Under the pieces are notes generated by a model. The model made no database searches. It was not told the DNA's origin and saw only the letters and a list, made by a program, of their open reading frames with translations. DNA of 35,261 nucleotides, taken from NCBI GenBank assembly GCA_034111875.1, contig JAWUWK010000114.1:1-35261 (forward strand), in the 5' to 3' direction. The translations under genes and the position numbers were made by a program. How positions within the stretch are numbered: the first letter of the stretch is position 1; every line of letters starts with the position of its first letter. Shown here one piece after another: positions 15,526 through 23,833 of this stretch. This DNA is from Rs1 sp034111875 (GTDB lineage Bacteria; Pseudomonadota; Gammaproteobacteria; Pseudomonadales; Balneatricaceae).

Positions 15526-16236
15526 TTAGGACCTTCTAACGCCTTTGTTTGCCCACTTTTCGATTGATAAATAACCTTTATCTGAAAGGGAAGCTAATAT
15601 TAAAAATAAGATAAGCCCGGTTAAGAAAAAAGTGAAAGGTTGTTTTTCGCTTCCAGCTCCAATTTGAGCGATACGCACAATTTCAGCTAGACCAATAACC
15701 GAAATCAAGGATGTCTCTTTAAGTGTCAGTTGCCATACATTGCCTAAGCCTGGCAGTGCGAATTTTGCTACTTGTGGTAGTAAGACTCTGCGAAAGCGCA
15801 AAAAAGTCGGCATCCCAATCGCTTTTGCCGCTTCAATTGTGCCTCTAGGTACGGCTAGAACGGCGCCGCGTATCACTTCTGTAGAATAGGCACCTGAGCT
15901 TAATCCAATACAAATAACACCCATTAGAAAAATAGGTAATTCAATGTATTCTTGGTAATTGAAAACATCTTTGGCAATTGACATTAAGAGCGTGTTACCA
16001 CCGTAAAAAACCAAATAAATAACTAAGAGTTCAGGAATTCCTCTGACAACGGTAGTGTAGGTATCGGCTAAAATACGTAAGGATTTGTAATTGCTGAGCT
16101 TCATCGTCGCAGCAACTGCAGCAAGCACGATTCCAAAAGTGAATGAACAAAGAGCCACTGATATTGTGATTAGAGTAGCGAAAAAGAATTCATCGCCCCA
16201 GCCGCTGGCACCCCAGCTTAAAATTGAAAAATCCAA
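15526..16236 (-). CDS. aotQ: Basic amino acid ABC transporter permease, HisQ/AotQ type
   Basis: This is the second permease subunit of the importer, 236 residues with about five helices. It has the VVRGIPELLVIYLVFYGG segment typical of HisQ/AotQ and an EAA loop (EAAKAIGMPTFLRFRRVLLP). It forms the membrane channel with the adjacent AotM-type subunit. It is separated from the substrate-binding gene by 117 bp that contain a strong hairpin terminator (16308-16334). Transcription reaching the permeases is probably reduced relative to the binding protein. Confidence 0.87.
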   Translation of the reverse strand: MDFSILSWGASGWGDEFFFATLITISVALCSFTFGIVLAAVAATMKLSNYKSLRILADTYTTVVRGIPELLVIYLVFYGGNTLLMSIAKDVFNYQEYIELPIFLMGVICIGLSSGAYSTEVIRGAVLAVPRGTIEAAKAIGMPTFLRFRRVLLPQVAKFALPGLGNVWQLTLKETSLISVIGLAEIVRIAQIGAGSEKQPFTFFLTGLILFLILASLSDKGYLSIEKWANKGVRRS

Positions 16237-16307
16237 AGTGATACCTATTATTTGAATTTAGGTTCTATTGACGAAGCGTATAGCTATCTATACAGAACAT
16301 TGAAGCT

Positions 16308-16334
16308 AAAAAAAGGGCGGTTAGATTACCGCCC
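16308..16334 (-). terminator. Terminator/attenuator between aotJ and aotQ
   Basis: On the minus strand GGGCGGT (16334-16328) pairs with ACCGCCC (16321-16315), followed by seven U residues (16314-16308). It lies 20 bp after the aotJ stop. Partial termination here would give more binding protein than permease, as is common in ABC importer operons. Confidence 0.88.
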
Positions 16335-16353
16335 ATTGAACTAGATGATGTAA

Positions 16354-17190
16354 TTATTTTGTAGAGGCATCAAAACCAAACCATTTAGTGGCTATTGCAG
16401 AAACAGTACCATCTTCGATAGCAGAATTGATAGCGACACTGAACTTGTCAGCAAGGGCTTGGTCATTCTTGCGCAGGCCAAGACCTACGCCTGCTCCAAA
16501 AGGTCCTTCAGAAAAGCCGGGGCCAATAGCGCGGAAGTCTTTACCGGCGTCTTTCTGGAAAAGAGGATGCCAGTAACTCATTGCAGCAAAAGCAACATCA
16601 ACACGAGATGATTGGAGGTCTAAATCAAGTTGCTCTTGTGTTGCATAAGAGCGAATAGTGGCATCGTCCTTAAGATACTTTTTTAAGAAGTTCAAATGGA
16701 TAGTGCCTTTTTGTACACCAATGGTTTTTCCTTTTAAAACGGCTAGTGTCGCTTTAAGACTTTTAGCTTCAGTAGGGTCAAGTTCAGCAAGGGATATTTT
16801 ATCGGCTTCGACTTTAAAACTAGCTATCTCAGAATCTTTACCAACGACAAAAACCGCAGGGCTAGAGGCGTAAGAGCGAGAGAAAATAATTTTCTTTTTG
16901 CGTTTGTCGGTAATCGACATTCCGGCCATTATGACATCAAATTTTCCGGACTGAAGTGAGGGAATAATACCTTCCCACGCCGTTTGTTCCATTGTACATT
17001 CAAGCTTTGCTCGCGCGCAAAGTTCTTTTGAAAGGTCTATTTCAAAGCCTTCCAATTGACCGGCACTGTTTAATGCGTTCCAAGGGGGGTAAGCACCCTC
17101 AGTTGCAATCCTAACTACATCTCCGGCTTGTACTGTACCAGTCATTAAGGTTGCAGTGGTTATTGCTGCAATGGCTAACATTTTTTTCAT
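16354..17190 (-). CDS. aotJ: Periplasmic basic amino acid-binding protein, HisJ/ArgT/AotJ type
   Basis: This is the periplasmic substrate receptor of the importer. At 278 residues it starts with a signal peptide (MKKMLAIAAITTATLMTG, predicted cleavage after V-Q-A near residue 22). It then has the SBP3 signature RIATEGAYPPWN, GFEIDLSKELCARA, WEGIIPSLQSGKFDVIMAGM, the ITDKRKKKI motif and KWFGFDAS at the end. The C-A-R-A-K-L-E-C pair at about residues 58-65 matches the disulfide of LAO/HisJ proteins. It is the first gene of the minus-strand unit, divergent from aotP across 304 bp. A terminator follows. Confidence 0.9.
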   Translation of the reverse strand: MKKMLAIAAITTATLMTGTVQAGDVVRIATEGAYPPWNALNSAGQLEGFEIDLSKELCARAKLECTMEQTAWEGIIPSLQSGKFDVIMAGMSITDKRKKKIIFSRSYASSPAVFVVGKDSEIASFKVEADKISLAELDPTEAKSLKATLAVLKGKTIGVQKGTIHLNFLKKYLKDDATIRSYATQEQLDLDLQSSRVDVAFAAMSYWHPLFQKDAGKDFRAIGPGFSEGPFGAGVGLGLRKNDQALADKFSVAINSAIEDGTVSAIATKWFGFDASTK

Positions 17191-17494
17191 ATTTACAGTC
17201 CGCTATATTTAGTTATTATTTAATCGATCAATAGAGTGGAAACGTGAGCGCTGGATGAATAAATTTATCAATATATGATGAGTTCAATCATATAGTACAT
17301 TCATTCTGTCCCGCTCGATATAGGCTAACATAGGATCTGTTTAGAAATAACAACATTTTTTTAAAAAAAACCACTGATAAAGTCTAGCCCCCCTCTATGA
17401 GTATGTTAATGTTCATAGCTAAGGAAGAAGCGAATAAGTCCCCTAATGTTCCCTGGTTACCTCGTTTGTAATTAAATATATAAAGAGCGGTTCT
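17191..17494. promoter_or_regulatory. Divergent control region of aotJQM and aotPO
   Basis: This 304-bp AT-rich spacer must hold both promoters. TGAATAAATTTATCA at 17256-17270 resembles an enteric ARG box (TGAATNNNNATTCA) imperfectly, and AATCATAT and TACATTCATTC follow. ArgR control is plausible for an arginine transporter, but the match is weak. No clear -35/-10 pair stands out. Confidence 0.4.
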
Positions 17495-18268
17495 ATGTCT
17501 GAAAAAAATATCGCAATAAACGTTAAGAACATCCACAAAACCTTTGGTCAATTAGAGGTTCTAAAAGGGATAGACCTGACCGCAAAAGAGGGTGAGGTTA
17601 TATCTATAATCGGTTCAAGTGGTTCGGGGAAAAGTACTTTTTTGAGATGCATCAACATGTTAGAAAACCCTACCGAAGGTGAAATCGAAATCAGCGGTGA
17701 GGCTTTAAATTTAAAGCGGGGTAAAGACGGTCATTTAATGGCGGCTGACCCAAAGCAATTAGAGAAGGTTCGTCAGCGATTGGGGTTTGTGTTCCAGAAC
17801 TTTAATCTCTGGCCGCATATGACCGTCTTAGAGAATATCATTGAAGGGCCTATTCAAGTACTAAAAAAGACTAAACCGCAGGCTGTTAAATACGCTGAAG
17901 AATTAATGGCTAGGGTCGGCTTAACGGATAAAAGGGACGTTTATCCTAGTATGCTTTCTGGTGGCCAACAGCAGAGAGTCTCTATTGCTAGAGCGTTGGC
18001 CATGGACCCAGAAGTGATGCTGTTTGATGAGCCAACTTCAGCGTTAGATCCGGAGTTGGTTGGAGAGGTTCTTAAGGTGATGCGTGACTTGGCTGCAGAG
18101 GGGCGTACTATGCTGATAGTGACTCATGAAATGAAGTTTGCACGTGAAGTATCCAGTAAAGTGATGTTCTTACACCAAGGTAAAGTGGAAGAATTTGGAA
18201 CTCCCGAAGACGTTTTCGAAAATCCGAGTTCAGAGCGTTGCAAAGAATTTATTTCATCTGTTTTTTGA
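17495..18268 (+). CDS. aotP: Amino acid ABC transporter ATPase, HisP/AotP type
   Basis: This is the cytoplasmic ATPase that drives the AotQM permease pair. In 257 residues it has Walker A GSSGSGKST (40-48), the QNFNLWPHMTVLENI Q-loop typical of HisP-class ATPases, signature LSGGQQQRVSIARAL, Walker B VMLFDEPTSALDPELV and the V-T-H-E-M switch. The HisP-like insertion GHLMAADPKQL precedes the Q-loop. It is transcribed away from aotJQM and is followed after 18 bp by the aotO-like gene. In Pseudomonas the order is aotJQMOP on one strand, so this is a rearranged version. Confidence 0.93.
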   Translation: MSEKNIAINVKNIHKTFGQLEVLKGIDLTAKEGEVISIIGSSGSGKSTFLRCINMLENPTEGEIEISGEALNLKRGKDGHLMAADPKQLEKVRQRLGFVFQNFNLWPHMTVLENIIEGPIQVLKKTKPQAVKYAEELMARVGLTDKRDVYPSMLSGGQQQRVSIARALAMDPEVMLFDEPTSALDPELVGEVLKVMRDLAAEGRTMLIVTHEMKFAREVSSKVMFLHQGKVEEFGTPEDVFENPSSERCKEFISSVF

Positions 18269-18286
18269 CTATCATAAGGTTTTTAC

Positions 18287-19405
18287 GTGTCGCATAGTGT
18301 TGAAAAAATTGCTTTAAAATCACAGAGTCCAGGTACTCAACGTTTTCTAACGGTTCACAAATTTTTGGGTATAGAAAAAGGTCCTAAAGTTTATTTGCAA
18401 GCAGCGTTACATGCCGATGAATGGCCGGGGTTGTTGACGTTGCAACATATGATTGAACAGTTGATTGATCTTGATAGTAAAGGGAATGTTCTAGGTGAAA
18501 TAATAATTGTTCCCTATGCGAATCCTATTGGCATGGATCAAAAGTTAAATGGTGTTGTGTTAGGCCGGCAGTCTTTTAGTTCTGAGGGTAATTTTAATAG
18601 AAATTGGCCAGATTTTTCTTTTGTCACTGAAAATTTATTAAGAGAGGATCTCGTTATATCTGTAAACTTAGTAAAAGATTGTCTGCTTAAAGCGGTAGCA
18701 AAAATGCCCGTTCAAACAGCACTACAACAGTTGAAAGCGACACTTTTAAGTTTATCCATAGATGCAGATATTGTGTTGGATTTGCATTGTGATTCTCAAG
18801 CATTAGTACATTTATACACTAACTATCGGCATAAAGATTTGGCCGAACAGTTGGCCAGTTTTATTCAATCACCAATTTTACTTTTAGAAGACGAGCCCGG
18901 TGGAGCGCCTTTTGATGCTGCACATATTAGGCCTTGGACAGTGTTGCAAAATACTGGGATTACACATGATTGTTTTGCAGCAACCGTTGAGCTGCGTGGT
19001 TTTGCGGATGTTAGTGATGAGCTGGCTAAAATCGATGCTCAAGGACTGCTAGGCTTTCTAGCAGCACAAAATGTAATAAATTATCGCTTTCAAGAAATGT
19101 CCAAGTCGACAGTGTTTTCTACCTATCTTAGCGCTGTGGATTCTGTTTCTGCACCGAGTTCAGGTATCGTCTGTTGGCAAGTGTCCCTAGGTGAAAAAGT
19201 GGCCGAAGGCCAGTTGGTTGGTGAAATAGTTAATCTTGAAGCTGAAAACCCGACCTTGGGCAGAGTGCCTATTTACAGCCGAACAGAAGGTGTTTTATTT
19301 GCGACCGCCATTGGTAAACTCGTCTGTGAAGGTGAAAATATTGCTAAAATTGCCGGCACAAAAGAAATGCAAAATGCGCTGGGTGCTGATTTGTTAACGC
19401 TCTAG
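18287..19405 (+). CDS. aotO: AotO-like succinylglutamate desuccinylase/aspartoacylase family protein
   Basis: This M14-type zinc amidohydrolase has 372 residues. Zinc ligands are visible as HADE (near residue 43, first His and Glu) and LDLHCD near 163 (second His). The catalytic glutamate is in TVELRGFAD near 233. The last ~100 residues form the barrel-sandwich domain usual in the AstE/AspA family (SSGIVCWQVSLGEKVAEGQL). It starts at GTG 18287 with AAGG upstream, 18 bp after aotP, so it is coupled to the transporter. The family member next to arginine/ornithine transporters in Pseudomonas is AotO, of unclear function. A role in deacylating an imported N-acyl amino acid is inference only. Confidence 0.8.
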   Translation: MSHSVEKIALKSQSPGTQRFLTVHKFLGIEKGPKVYLQAALHADEWPGLLTLQHMIEQLIDLDSKGNVLGEIIIVPYANPIGMDQKLNGVVLGRQSFSSEGNFNRNWPDFSFVTENLLREDLVISVNLVKDCLLKAVAKMPVQTALQQLKATLLSLSIDADIVLDLHCDSQALVHLYTNYRHKDLAEQLASFIQSPILLLEDEPGGAPFDAAHIRPWTVLQNTGITHDCFAATVELRGFADVSDELAKIDAQGLLGFLAAQNVINYRFQEMSKSTVFSTYLSAVDSVSAPSSGIVCWQVSLGEKVAEGQLVGEIVNLEAENPTLGRVPIYSRTEGVLFATAIGKLVCEGENIAKIAGTKEMQNALGADLLTL

Positions 19406-19437
19406 TATGTTTATATGACACTTCAATGAATTATACA

Positions 19438-19470
19438 GGGGAGAGTTAGATGTGTTATCTAACTCTCCCC
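19438..19470. terminator. 14-bp perfect hairpin between aotO and purB
   Basis: GGGGAGAGTTAGAT (19438-19451) pairs perfectly with ATCTAACTCTCCCC (19457-19470) around a five-base loop. It sits between two converging genes. T-runs are poor on both sides, but the position and strength fit a bidirectional terminator. Confidence 0.75.
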
Positions 19471-19511
19471 TTGTGATTAATACAGGCACCGTTGAGGCCA
19501 TTTATATGCTG

Positions 19512-20876
19512 TTAAATGCGCTTAGCTTGCTCTACCGCGTTGCCAATATAATTGTGCGGTGTGAGTTTCTTTAAGTTTTCTTTGGCTGCTTCAGGCATCT
19601 CCAAAGTATCGATAAACTGAGTAATTTTCTGTTGGTTCATGTCGTTGCCACGAGTGAGCTCTTTCAACTTTTCATAGGGTTTTTCAATACCGTATCGGCG
19701 CATAGCGGTTTGGATGGGTTCTGCCAATATTTCCCATGCATTGTCTAAATCTGCATTTATGGCACTAGGATTTAGCTCTAGTTTACTTAATCCTTTCAGT
19801 GTTGATTGATAAGCTATGCTGCTATAGGCTAAGCCTACACCCATGTTTCTTAATACTGTTGAGTCAGTTAAATCTCGCTGCCAGCGAGAAATCGGTAACT
19901 TGCTGGATAAATGTTGCATTATCGCATTGGCCAAGCCTAAATTACCTTCTGAGTTCTCAAAATCAATAGGATTAACTTTGTGTGGCATGGTCGAGGATCC
20001 CACTTCTCCAGCAATGGTTTTTTGCTTAAAGTAAGCATTGGAGATATAGGCCCAAATGTCACGGTCGAAATCGATCATAATGGTATTGAAACGACAAAAT
20101 GCATCGAACATTTCAGCGATGTAGTCATGGGGTTCTATCTGAGTGGTATAAGGGTTAAAGTTCAGACCAAGACTACTAACAAATTGTTTTGCATGCTCTT
20201 CCCAGTCGACATCAGGATAGGCGCTAATGTGGGCATTATAGTTGCCAACAGCGCCATTTATTTTGCCCAAGAATTCAGTCTTTTTAAGTAGGCCTATTTG
20301 TCTATTCAAACGGTAGGCAACATTCGCCATCTCTTTACCTACTGTAGTAGGTGACGCAGTTTGTCCGTGTGTTCTAGAGAGCATTGGCTGGCTTGCAAAC
20401 TCACGTCCACGACGTGCTATTTCAGCCTGTAATTGTTCTAATTGGGGAAGGAGGGTGGTCATTCCCTCTTTAAGCATAAGGGCATGGGAAAGGTTATTTA
20501 TATCTTCTGATGTACAGGCGAAATGTACGAACTCATTAATGGCTTGTAACTCTTGATTATCAGCAAACTTTTCCTTAATCATGTACTCAACAGCTTTCAC
20601 ATCGTGATTTGTGGTCTTTTCAATTTGTTTTACACGCAGTGCATCAGCTTCACTGAAATTATCAATAATGTTGTTCAATTGGAGGTTGGTTGCGGTAGTG
20701 AAAGGGGGAACTTCTTTTATTTGTTCTGTTTCTGCGAGTTTTTGTAGCCAGCGTATTTCGACTATCACACGGTGCTTAATAAGTCCGTATTCGCTGAAAA
20801 TTGGCCGTAAGTCAGTGGTTTTGCTGCCGTAACGGCCATCGATTGGTGATACTGCAGATAAAGCAGAAAGTTCCAT
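19512..20876 (-). CDS. purB: Adenylosuccinate lyase
   Basis: This enzyme cleaves SAICAR and adenylosuccinate in purine synthesis, releasing fumarate. Its 454 residues match the E. coli-type enzyme: start MELSALSAVSPIDGRY, the TSEDINNLSHALM segment, SRTHGQTASPTT with the catalytic His near residue 170, and the fumarase/lyase signature GSSTMPHKVNPIDFEN near 293. It is the third gene of the mnmA-hflD-purB order seen in many gammaproteobacteria. A 275-bp spacer separates it from hflD, unusually long, so it probably has its own promoter there. Confidence 0.97.
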   Translation of the reverse strand: MELSALSAVSPIDGRYGSKTTDLRPIFSEYGLIKHRVIVEIRWLQKLAETEQIKEVPPFTTATNLQLNNIIDNFSEADALRVKQIEKTTNHDVKAVEYMIKEKFADNQELQAINEFVHFACTSEDINNLSHALMLKEGMTTLLPQLEQLQAEIARRGREFASQPMLSRTHGQTASPTTVGKEMANVAYRLNRQIGLLKKTEFLGKINGAVGNYNAHISAYPDVDWEEHAKQFVSSLGLNFNPYTTQIEPHDYIAEMFDAFCRFNTIMIDFDRDIWAYISNAYFKQKTIAGEVGSSTMPHKVNPIDFENSEGNLGLANAIMQHLSSKLPISRWQRDLTDSTVLRNMGVGLAYSSIAYQSTLKGLSKLELNPSAINADLDNAWEILAEPIQTAMRRYGIEKPYEKLKELTRGNDMNQQKITQFIDTLEMPEAAKENLKKLTPHNYIGNAVEQAKRI

Positions 20877-21151
20877 GAATATTCTCGCTGTGTACTGTTG
20901 TTGAAAATGAGAGCAATATTATATACGAAATTAGATAAACCTTGAATTGATCTTGATAATTCTTGAGAATTTACAACAATTAAGTTCAGTTAAAAAGGGA
21001 ATTAGTTGCTCTTTACAAGCGGCATCAATAGTCGATACTGCACTGCGTGCTTAACAGAGTTCTATCTTAATCTTAAAGACAAACGCGTCAATCAGACACA
21101 CAGAAGGTCTAGTATCGGCGAGCTTTAATACAGCAGAGCTAAAATCAAGAA
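20877..21151. other. hflD-purB spacer, non-coding
   Basis: This 275-bp AT-rich spacer between hflD and purB (both minus) has no open frame and no recognisable repeat. It probably carries a purB promoter. I see no clear PurR-type operator. Confidence 0.4.
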
Positions 21152-21817
21152 TTAAGCATTAAGAATTTTTTCGACACTGTGCATTAATCGAGACTTGAAA
21201 AAAAGCAAATGCCAGCGCTTCCCACCTACCTGATTCCAAAGAATAGCCGATCGTATACCGGCGAGTAATAGTGCGCGTACTTTTGCGGCGTTATCTTTGT
21301 TTTGAAGGTGACGCGGGTCGCCTTGTACTTTTATACGAAAACTGAAGGTGCTAATAGTATCTTGGTATAGGCCATCAAGCCCTGCAATAATATTCGTGTG
21401 GGTGAAGTTGACGGGCTCATCTTTTGCGTTATCGAGGCTATAGTACATCGCAGCATTACTACTCAACTTGTCTAATCGCTCTGCCATTGCGGATAGCATT
21501 TTCTCATTCTTTGCCAATTTTTGCTGTAACATCACCATTGCCAAGACATAATTGGTGATGTTGGCTGTATTGGGCTTGCTTCGTTTAAGGATTACATCTT
21601 TTACTGTATTGAGGCCAAGTCCAAGGTTTTGAGGCAGAAATTGTGACCCGCCAAAGATTTCTTCGGTGTTTGCAGGTTTCATAGAGAATAAGCTATTAAT
21701 TGATGTTTCAAAACTACTTTGCGAAGTCATCCCTTTGTTGGCTATTTGATCTACCAATGCGGCTGCTTGGAACATAGCGGCGACGGCAATAGCTTGTTCG
21801 TCTTGACTTCTTGACAT
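21152..21817 (-). CDS. hflD: HflD family protein
   Basis: HflD (YcfC) is a membrane-associated all-helical protein. In E. coli it binds phage lambda CII and affects its degradation; its housekeeping role is unclear. The 221 residues show the family pattern: A-M-F-Q-A-A-A-L-V-D-Q-I-A near the start, E-T-S-I-N-S-L-F at about 37-44, NYVLAMVMLQQKL near 90, and the conserved V-Q-G-D-P-x-H-L-Q and KVRALLLAGIRSAILWNQVGG segments. It lies 38 bp after mnmA, the usual partner. No lesion is seen. Confidence 0.93.
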   Translation of the reverse strand: MSRSQDEQAIAVAAMFQAAALVDQIANKGMTSQSSFETSINSLFSMKPANTEEIFGGSQFLPQNLGLGLNTVKDVILKRSKPNTANITNYVLAMVMLQQKLAKNEKMLSAMAERLDKLSSNAAMYYSLDNAKDEPVNFTHTNIIAGLDGLYQDTISTFSFRIKVQGDPRHLQNKDNAAKVRALLLAGIRSAILWNQVGGKRWHLLFFKSRLMHSVEKILNA

Positions 21818-21855
21818 TTAAAAATTATCTCCAAATAAAAATTCTTAGATGATAC

Positions 21856-22986
21856 TTATTTACCCGTTGTTTCGATTACACCGCCACCTAGACAGATGTC
21901 ATCCAGATAGAATACTACAGATTGACCGGCGGTAATCGCCCGTTGCGGGACAGAAAAACTGACAGTGTAAAGACCATTTTGATCTTGAATAATACTGCAC
22001 TCTTGATCTTCTTGGCGGTATCTTACTTTTGCTTTACAAGATACTGCTTGATCTATTTTAACAATAGGTGATTGGTTGATCCAAAAAATATCACACGAAG
22101 TTAACCAATGAGTAAACAGTAAATCGTGTTGTTTTCCCTGTACCGCTAGCAGTTGATTATTGATTAAATCTTTACCTGCGACATACCAAGGTGCTTCAGG
22201 GTGGTTTTTAAGCCCGCCGATTAATAAACCTTGGCGCTGACCAATAGTGTAATACATTAAGCCGGAGTGTTTACCAATCACTTGATTGTTTTCGGTAATT
22301 ATCTCTCCGGGTTGTGCAGGTAGATATTGCTGTAGAAAATCCTTAAATCGGCGCTCGCCAATAAAACAAATGCCTGTGCTGTCTTTTTTGTTGTGGGTTG
22401 TTAAGTCATGTTTTTCGGCAATTTTTCGCACTGCGGGTTTAAGAAGTTCTCCAACAGGAAAAAGAGTTTTGGCGAGTTCTTTTTCGCCGACTTGATGTAA
22501 AAAGTAACTTTGATCTTTATTTGGATCCAGCCCTTTTTGCATTTGAACTTGATGCTGGCCAGTTTTATCTTGGATGGTTTTTCTGCGAACGTAATGGCCG
22601 GTTGCTATATAATTTGCACCTAGCTCTAAAGCGTATTCTAGAAACGCTTTAAATTTTATTTCTTTATTACACAGAATATCTGGATTAGGCGTGCGGCCCA
22701 CTTTATATTCTTCTAAGAAGTGTTCAAAAACATTGTCCCAATACTCAGCAGCAAAATTTGCTTTATGCAGGATAATACCCAGCTTGTCACAAACGGCCTG
22801 TGCATCAATCAAATCGTCTATCGCAGTGCAATATTCAGTCCCATCGTCTTCATCCCAGTTTTTCATAAAAAGCCCTTCAACTTGATAACCTTGCTGTATC
22901 AAAAGAAGGGCGGAAACAGAAGAGTCAACGCCACCTGACATACCAACGATTACTTTACTCTTTGAATTACTTGTCTGGGTAACCAT
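21856..22986 (-). CDS. mnmA: tRNA-uridine 2-sulfurtransferase
   Basis: MnmA thiolates U34 of tRNAs for Lys, Glu and Gln. From ATG 22986 the product is 376 residues with a PP-loop ATP site GMSGGVDSSV near residue 16, the MKNWDEDDGTEYC segment, PNPDILCNKEIKF with the nucleophilic Cys, the tRNA-interacting SYFLHQV, and STGICFIGERRF with the second catalytic Cys. The frame is open to 23037, but the extra residues are hydrophobic and unlike the family, so the inner ATG is preferred even though its ribosome site is weak. It heads the mnmA-hflD unit. Confidence 0.95.
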   Translation of the reverse strand: MVTQTSNSKSKVIVGMSGGVDSSVSALLLIQQGYQVEGLFMKNWDEDDGTEYCTAIDDLIDAQAVCDKLGIILHKANFAAEYWDNVFEHFLEEYKVGRTPNPDILCNKEIKFKAFLEYALELGANYIATGHYVRRKTIQDKTGQHQVQMQKGLDPNKDQSYFLHQVGEKELAKTLFPVGELLKPAVRKIAEKHDLTTHNKKDSTGICFIGERRFKDFLQQYLPAQPGEIITENNQVIGKHSGLMYYTIGQRQGLLIGGLKNHPEAPWYVAGKDLINNQLLAVQGKQHDLLFTHWLTSCDIFWINQSPIVKIDQAVSCKAKVRYRQEDQECSIIQDQNGLYTVSFSVPQRAITAGQSVVFYLDDICLGGGVIETTGK

Positions 22987-23337
22987 TAAACTGTTTGCTA
23001 CTCTTAGGCCGATGATGAATAGGGATAAATAGAGCAAATGAATGTCATGTTAAGACCTCTGCGCTAATACTATGCTGCGTAATGCTGGGTTAATAAAACA
23101 CTAAACCCCCATTTATAACTATAAAGGCTTGTGTTTGTCTTGTCTTACCTTCACTGGCAACTTCGTGCAAAGCTCCCATGCTAGATTCCTGTTTTGGAGG
23201 TCTCTACTAGTAATTTTAAGCGTTGACCTAAAAAATAGATAGTTAACTATCTTTTAATATTATAATTTTTCAGTGATTTCGCTTAAAATGGTCTAACTTG
23301 TTGTTTAGCGTTTAGATTGAATGCGGGGATTAATACG
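22987..23337. other. Divergent spacer between mnmA and moaE
   Basis: About 350 bp lie between the two start codons. It contains the 16-bp palindrome at 23237-23252 and a TATAAT box at 23261-23266 likely used for moaE. No coding frame is seen. Confidence 0.45.
23237..23252. promoter_or_regulatory. 16-bp perfect palindrome near the moaE promoter
   Basis: AGATAGTTAACTATCT is perfectly symmetric and ends eight bases before a TATAAT box at 23261-23266, so it overlaps the -35 area. It looks like an operator. Its central 12 bases recur at 10938-10949. Confidence 0.45.
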
Positions 23338-23793
23338 ATGGAAAATCACATAAAAATCCAAACAGAGGACTTTAATCATACTGAACTCGTCGCTTGGATG
23401 CAGCAAGATCCGGGAAAACGAGGAGCCATGGTTACTTTTACCGGCATTGTGCGTGACACAATTGAAGAGGATTTAGAGTCTTTGTTTTTAGAGCATTATG
23501 CGGGGATGACAGAGAAATGCTTAACTAAAATTGCAGATAAGGCCAGAGACCGTTGGCAACTTGGCAGAGTTAGCATCGTACATAGGGTGGGTTTACTGCA
23601 CAATAATGATAACATTGTTTTTGTCGGCGTGGTCAGTGCGCATAGGTTAGCGGCTTTTGAGGCAAGTCAGTTTATTATGGATTATCTAAAAAAAGAAGCA
23701 CCATTTTGGAAAAAAGAAAACACTAGAGGGAGTAATCAATGGCTGGAACAGAAAGACTCTGATCTTCAAGCCGCTGCCAAATGGGGCTCTTAG
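23338..23793 (+). CDS. moaE: Molybdopterin synthase catalytic subunit
   Basis: MoaE transfers sulfur from MoaD thiocarboxylate to precursor Z to form molybdopterin. The 151 residues carry the family core: GAMVTFTGIVRD near residue 30, LEHYAGMTEKCL, RVSIVHRVGLL, and VSAHRLAAFEASQFIMDYLK followed by APFWKKE, which contains the catalytic lysines. ATG 23338 is chosen because GGGGA at 23325-23329 lies eight bases upstream. A TTG at 23317 would also be in frame. moaD and the other moa genes are not in the window, so it is separated from its partner gene. A strong hairpin follows. Confidence 0.95.
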   Translation: MENHIKIQTEDFNHTELVAWMQQDPGKRGAMVTFTGIVRDTIEEDLESLFLEHYAGMTEKCLTKIADKARDRWQLGRVSIVHRVGLLHNNDNIVFVGVVSAHRLAAFEASQFIMDYLKKEAPFWKKENTRGSNQWLEQKDSDLQAAAKWGS

Positions 23794-23798
23794 TAAAG

Positions 23799-23827
23799 AC
23801 TGCCTGATACAACAAGTATCAGGCAGT
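23799..23827. terminator. Bidirectional hairpin between moaE and DAHP synthase
   Basis: ACTGCCTGATAC (23799-23810) pairs perfectly with GTATCAGGCAGT (23816-23827) around AACAA. It is a 12-bp stem located six bases after the moaE stop and six bases from the end of the opposing gene. U-runs are weak. Confidence 0.75.
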
Positions 23828-23833
23828 TAAAGA

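Noticed and set aside
19980..20291. Plus-strand open frame of 103 codons inside purB
   Set aside because: It is a shadow frame of a highly conserved enzyme gene with no ribosome site.
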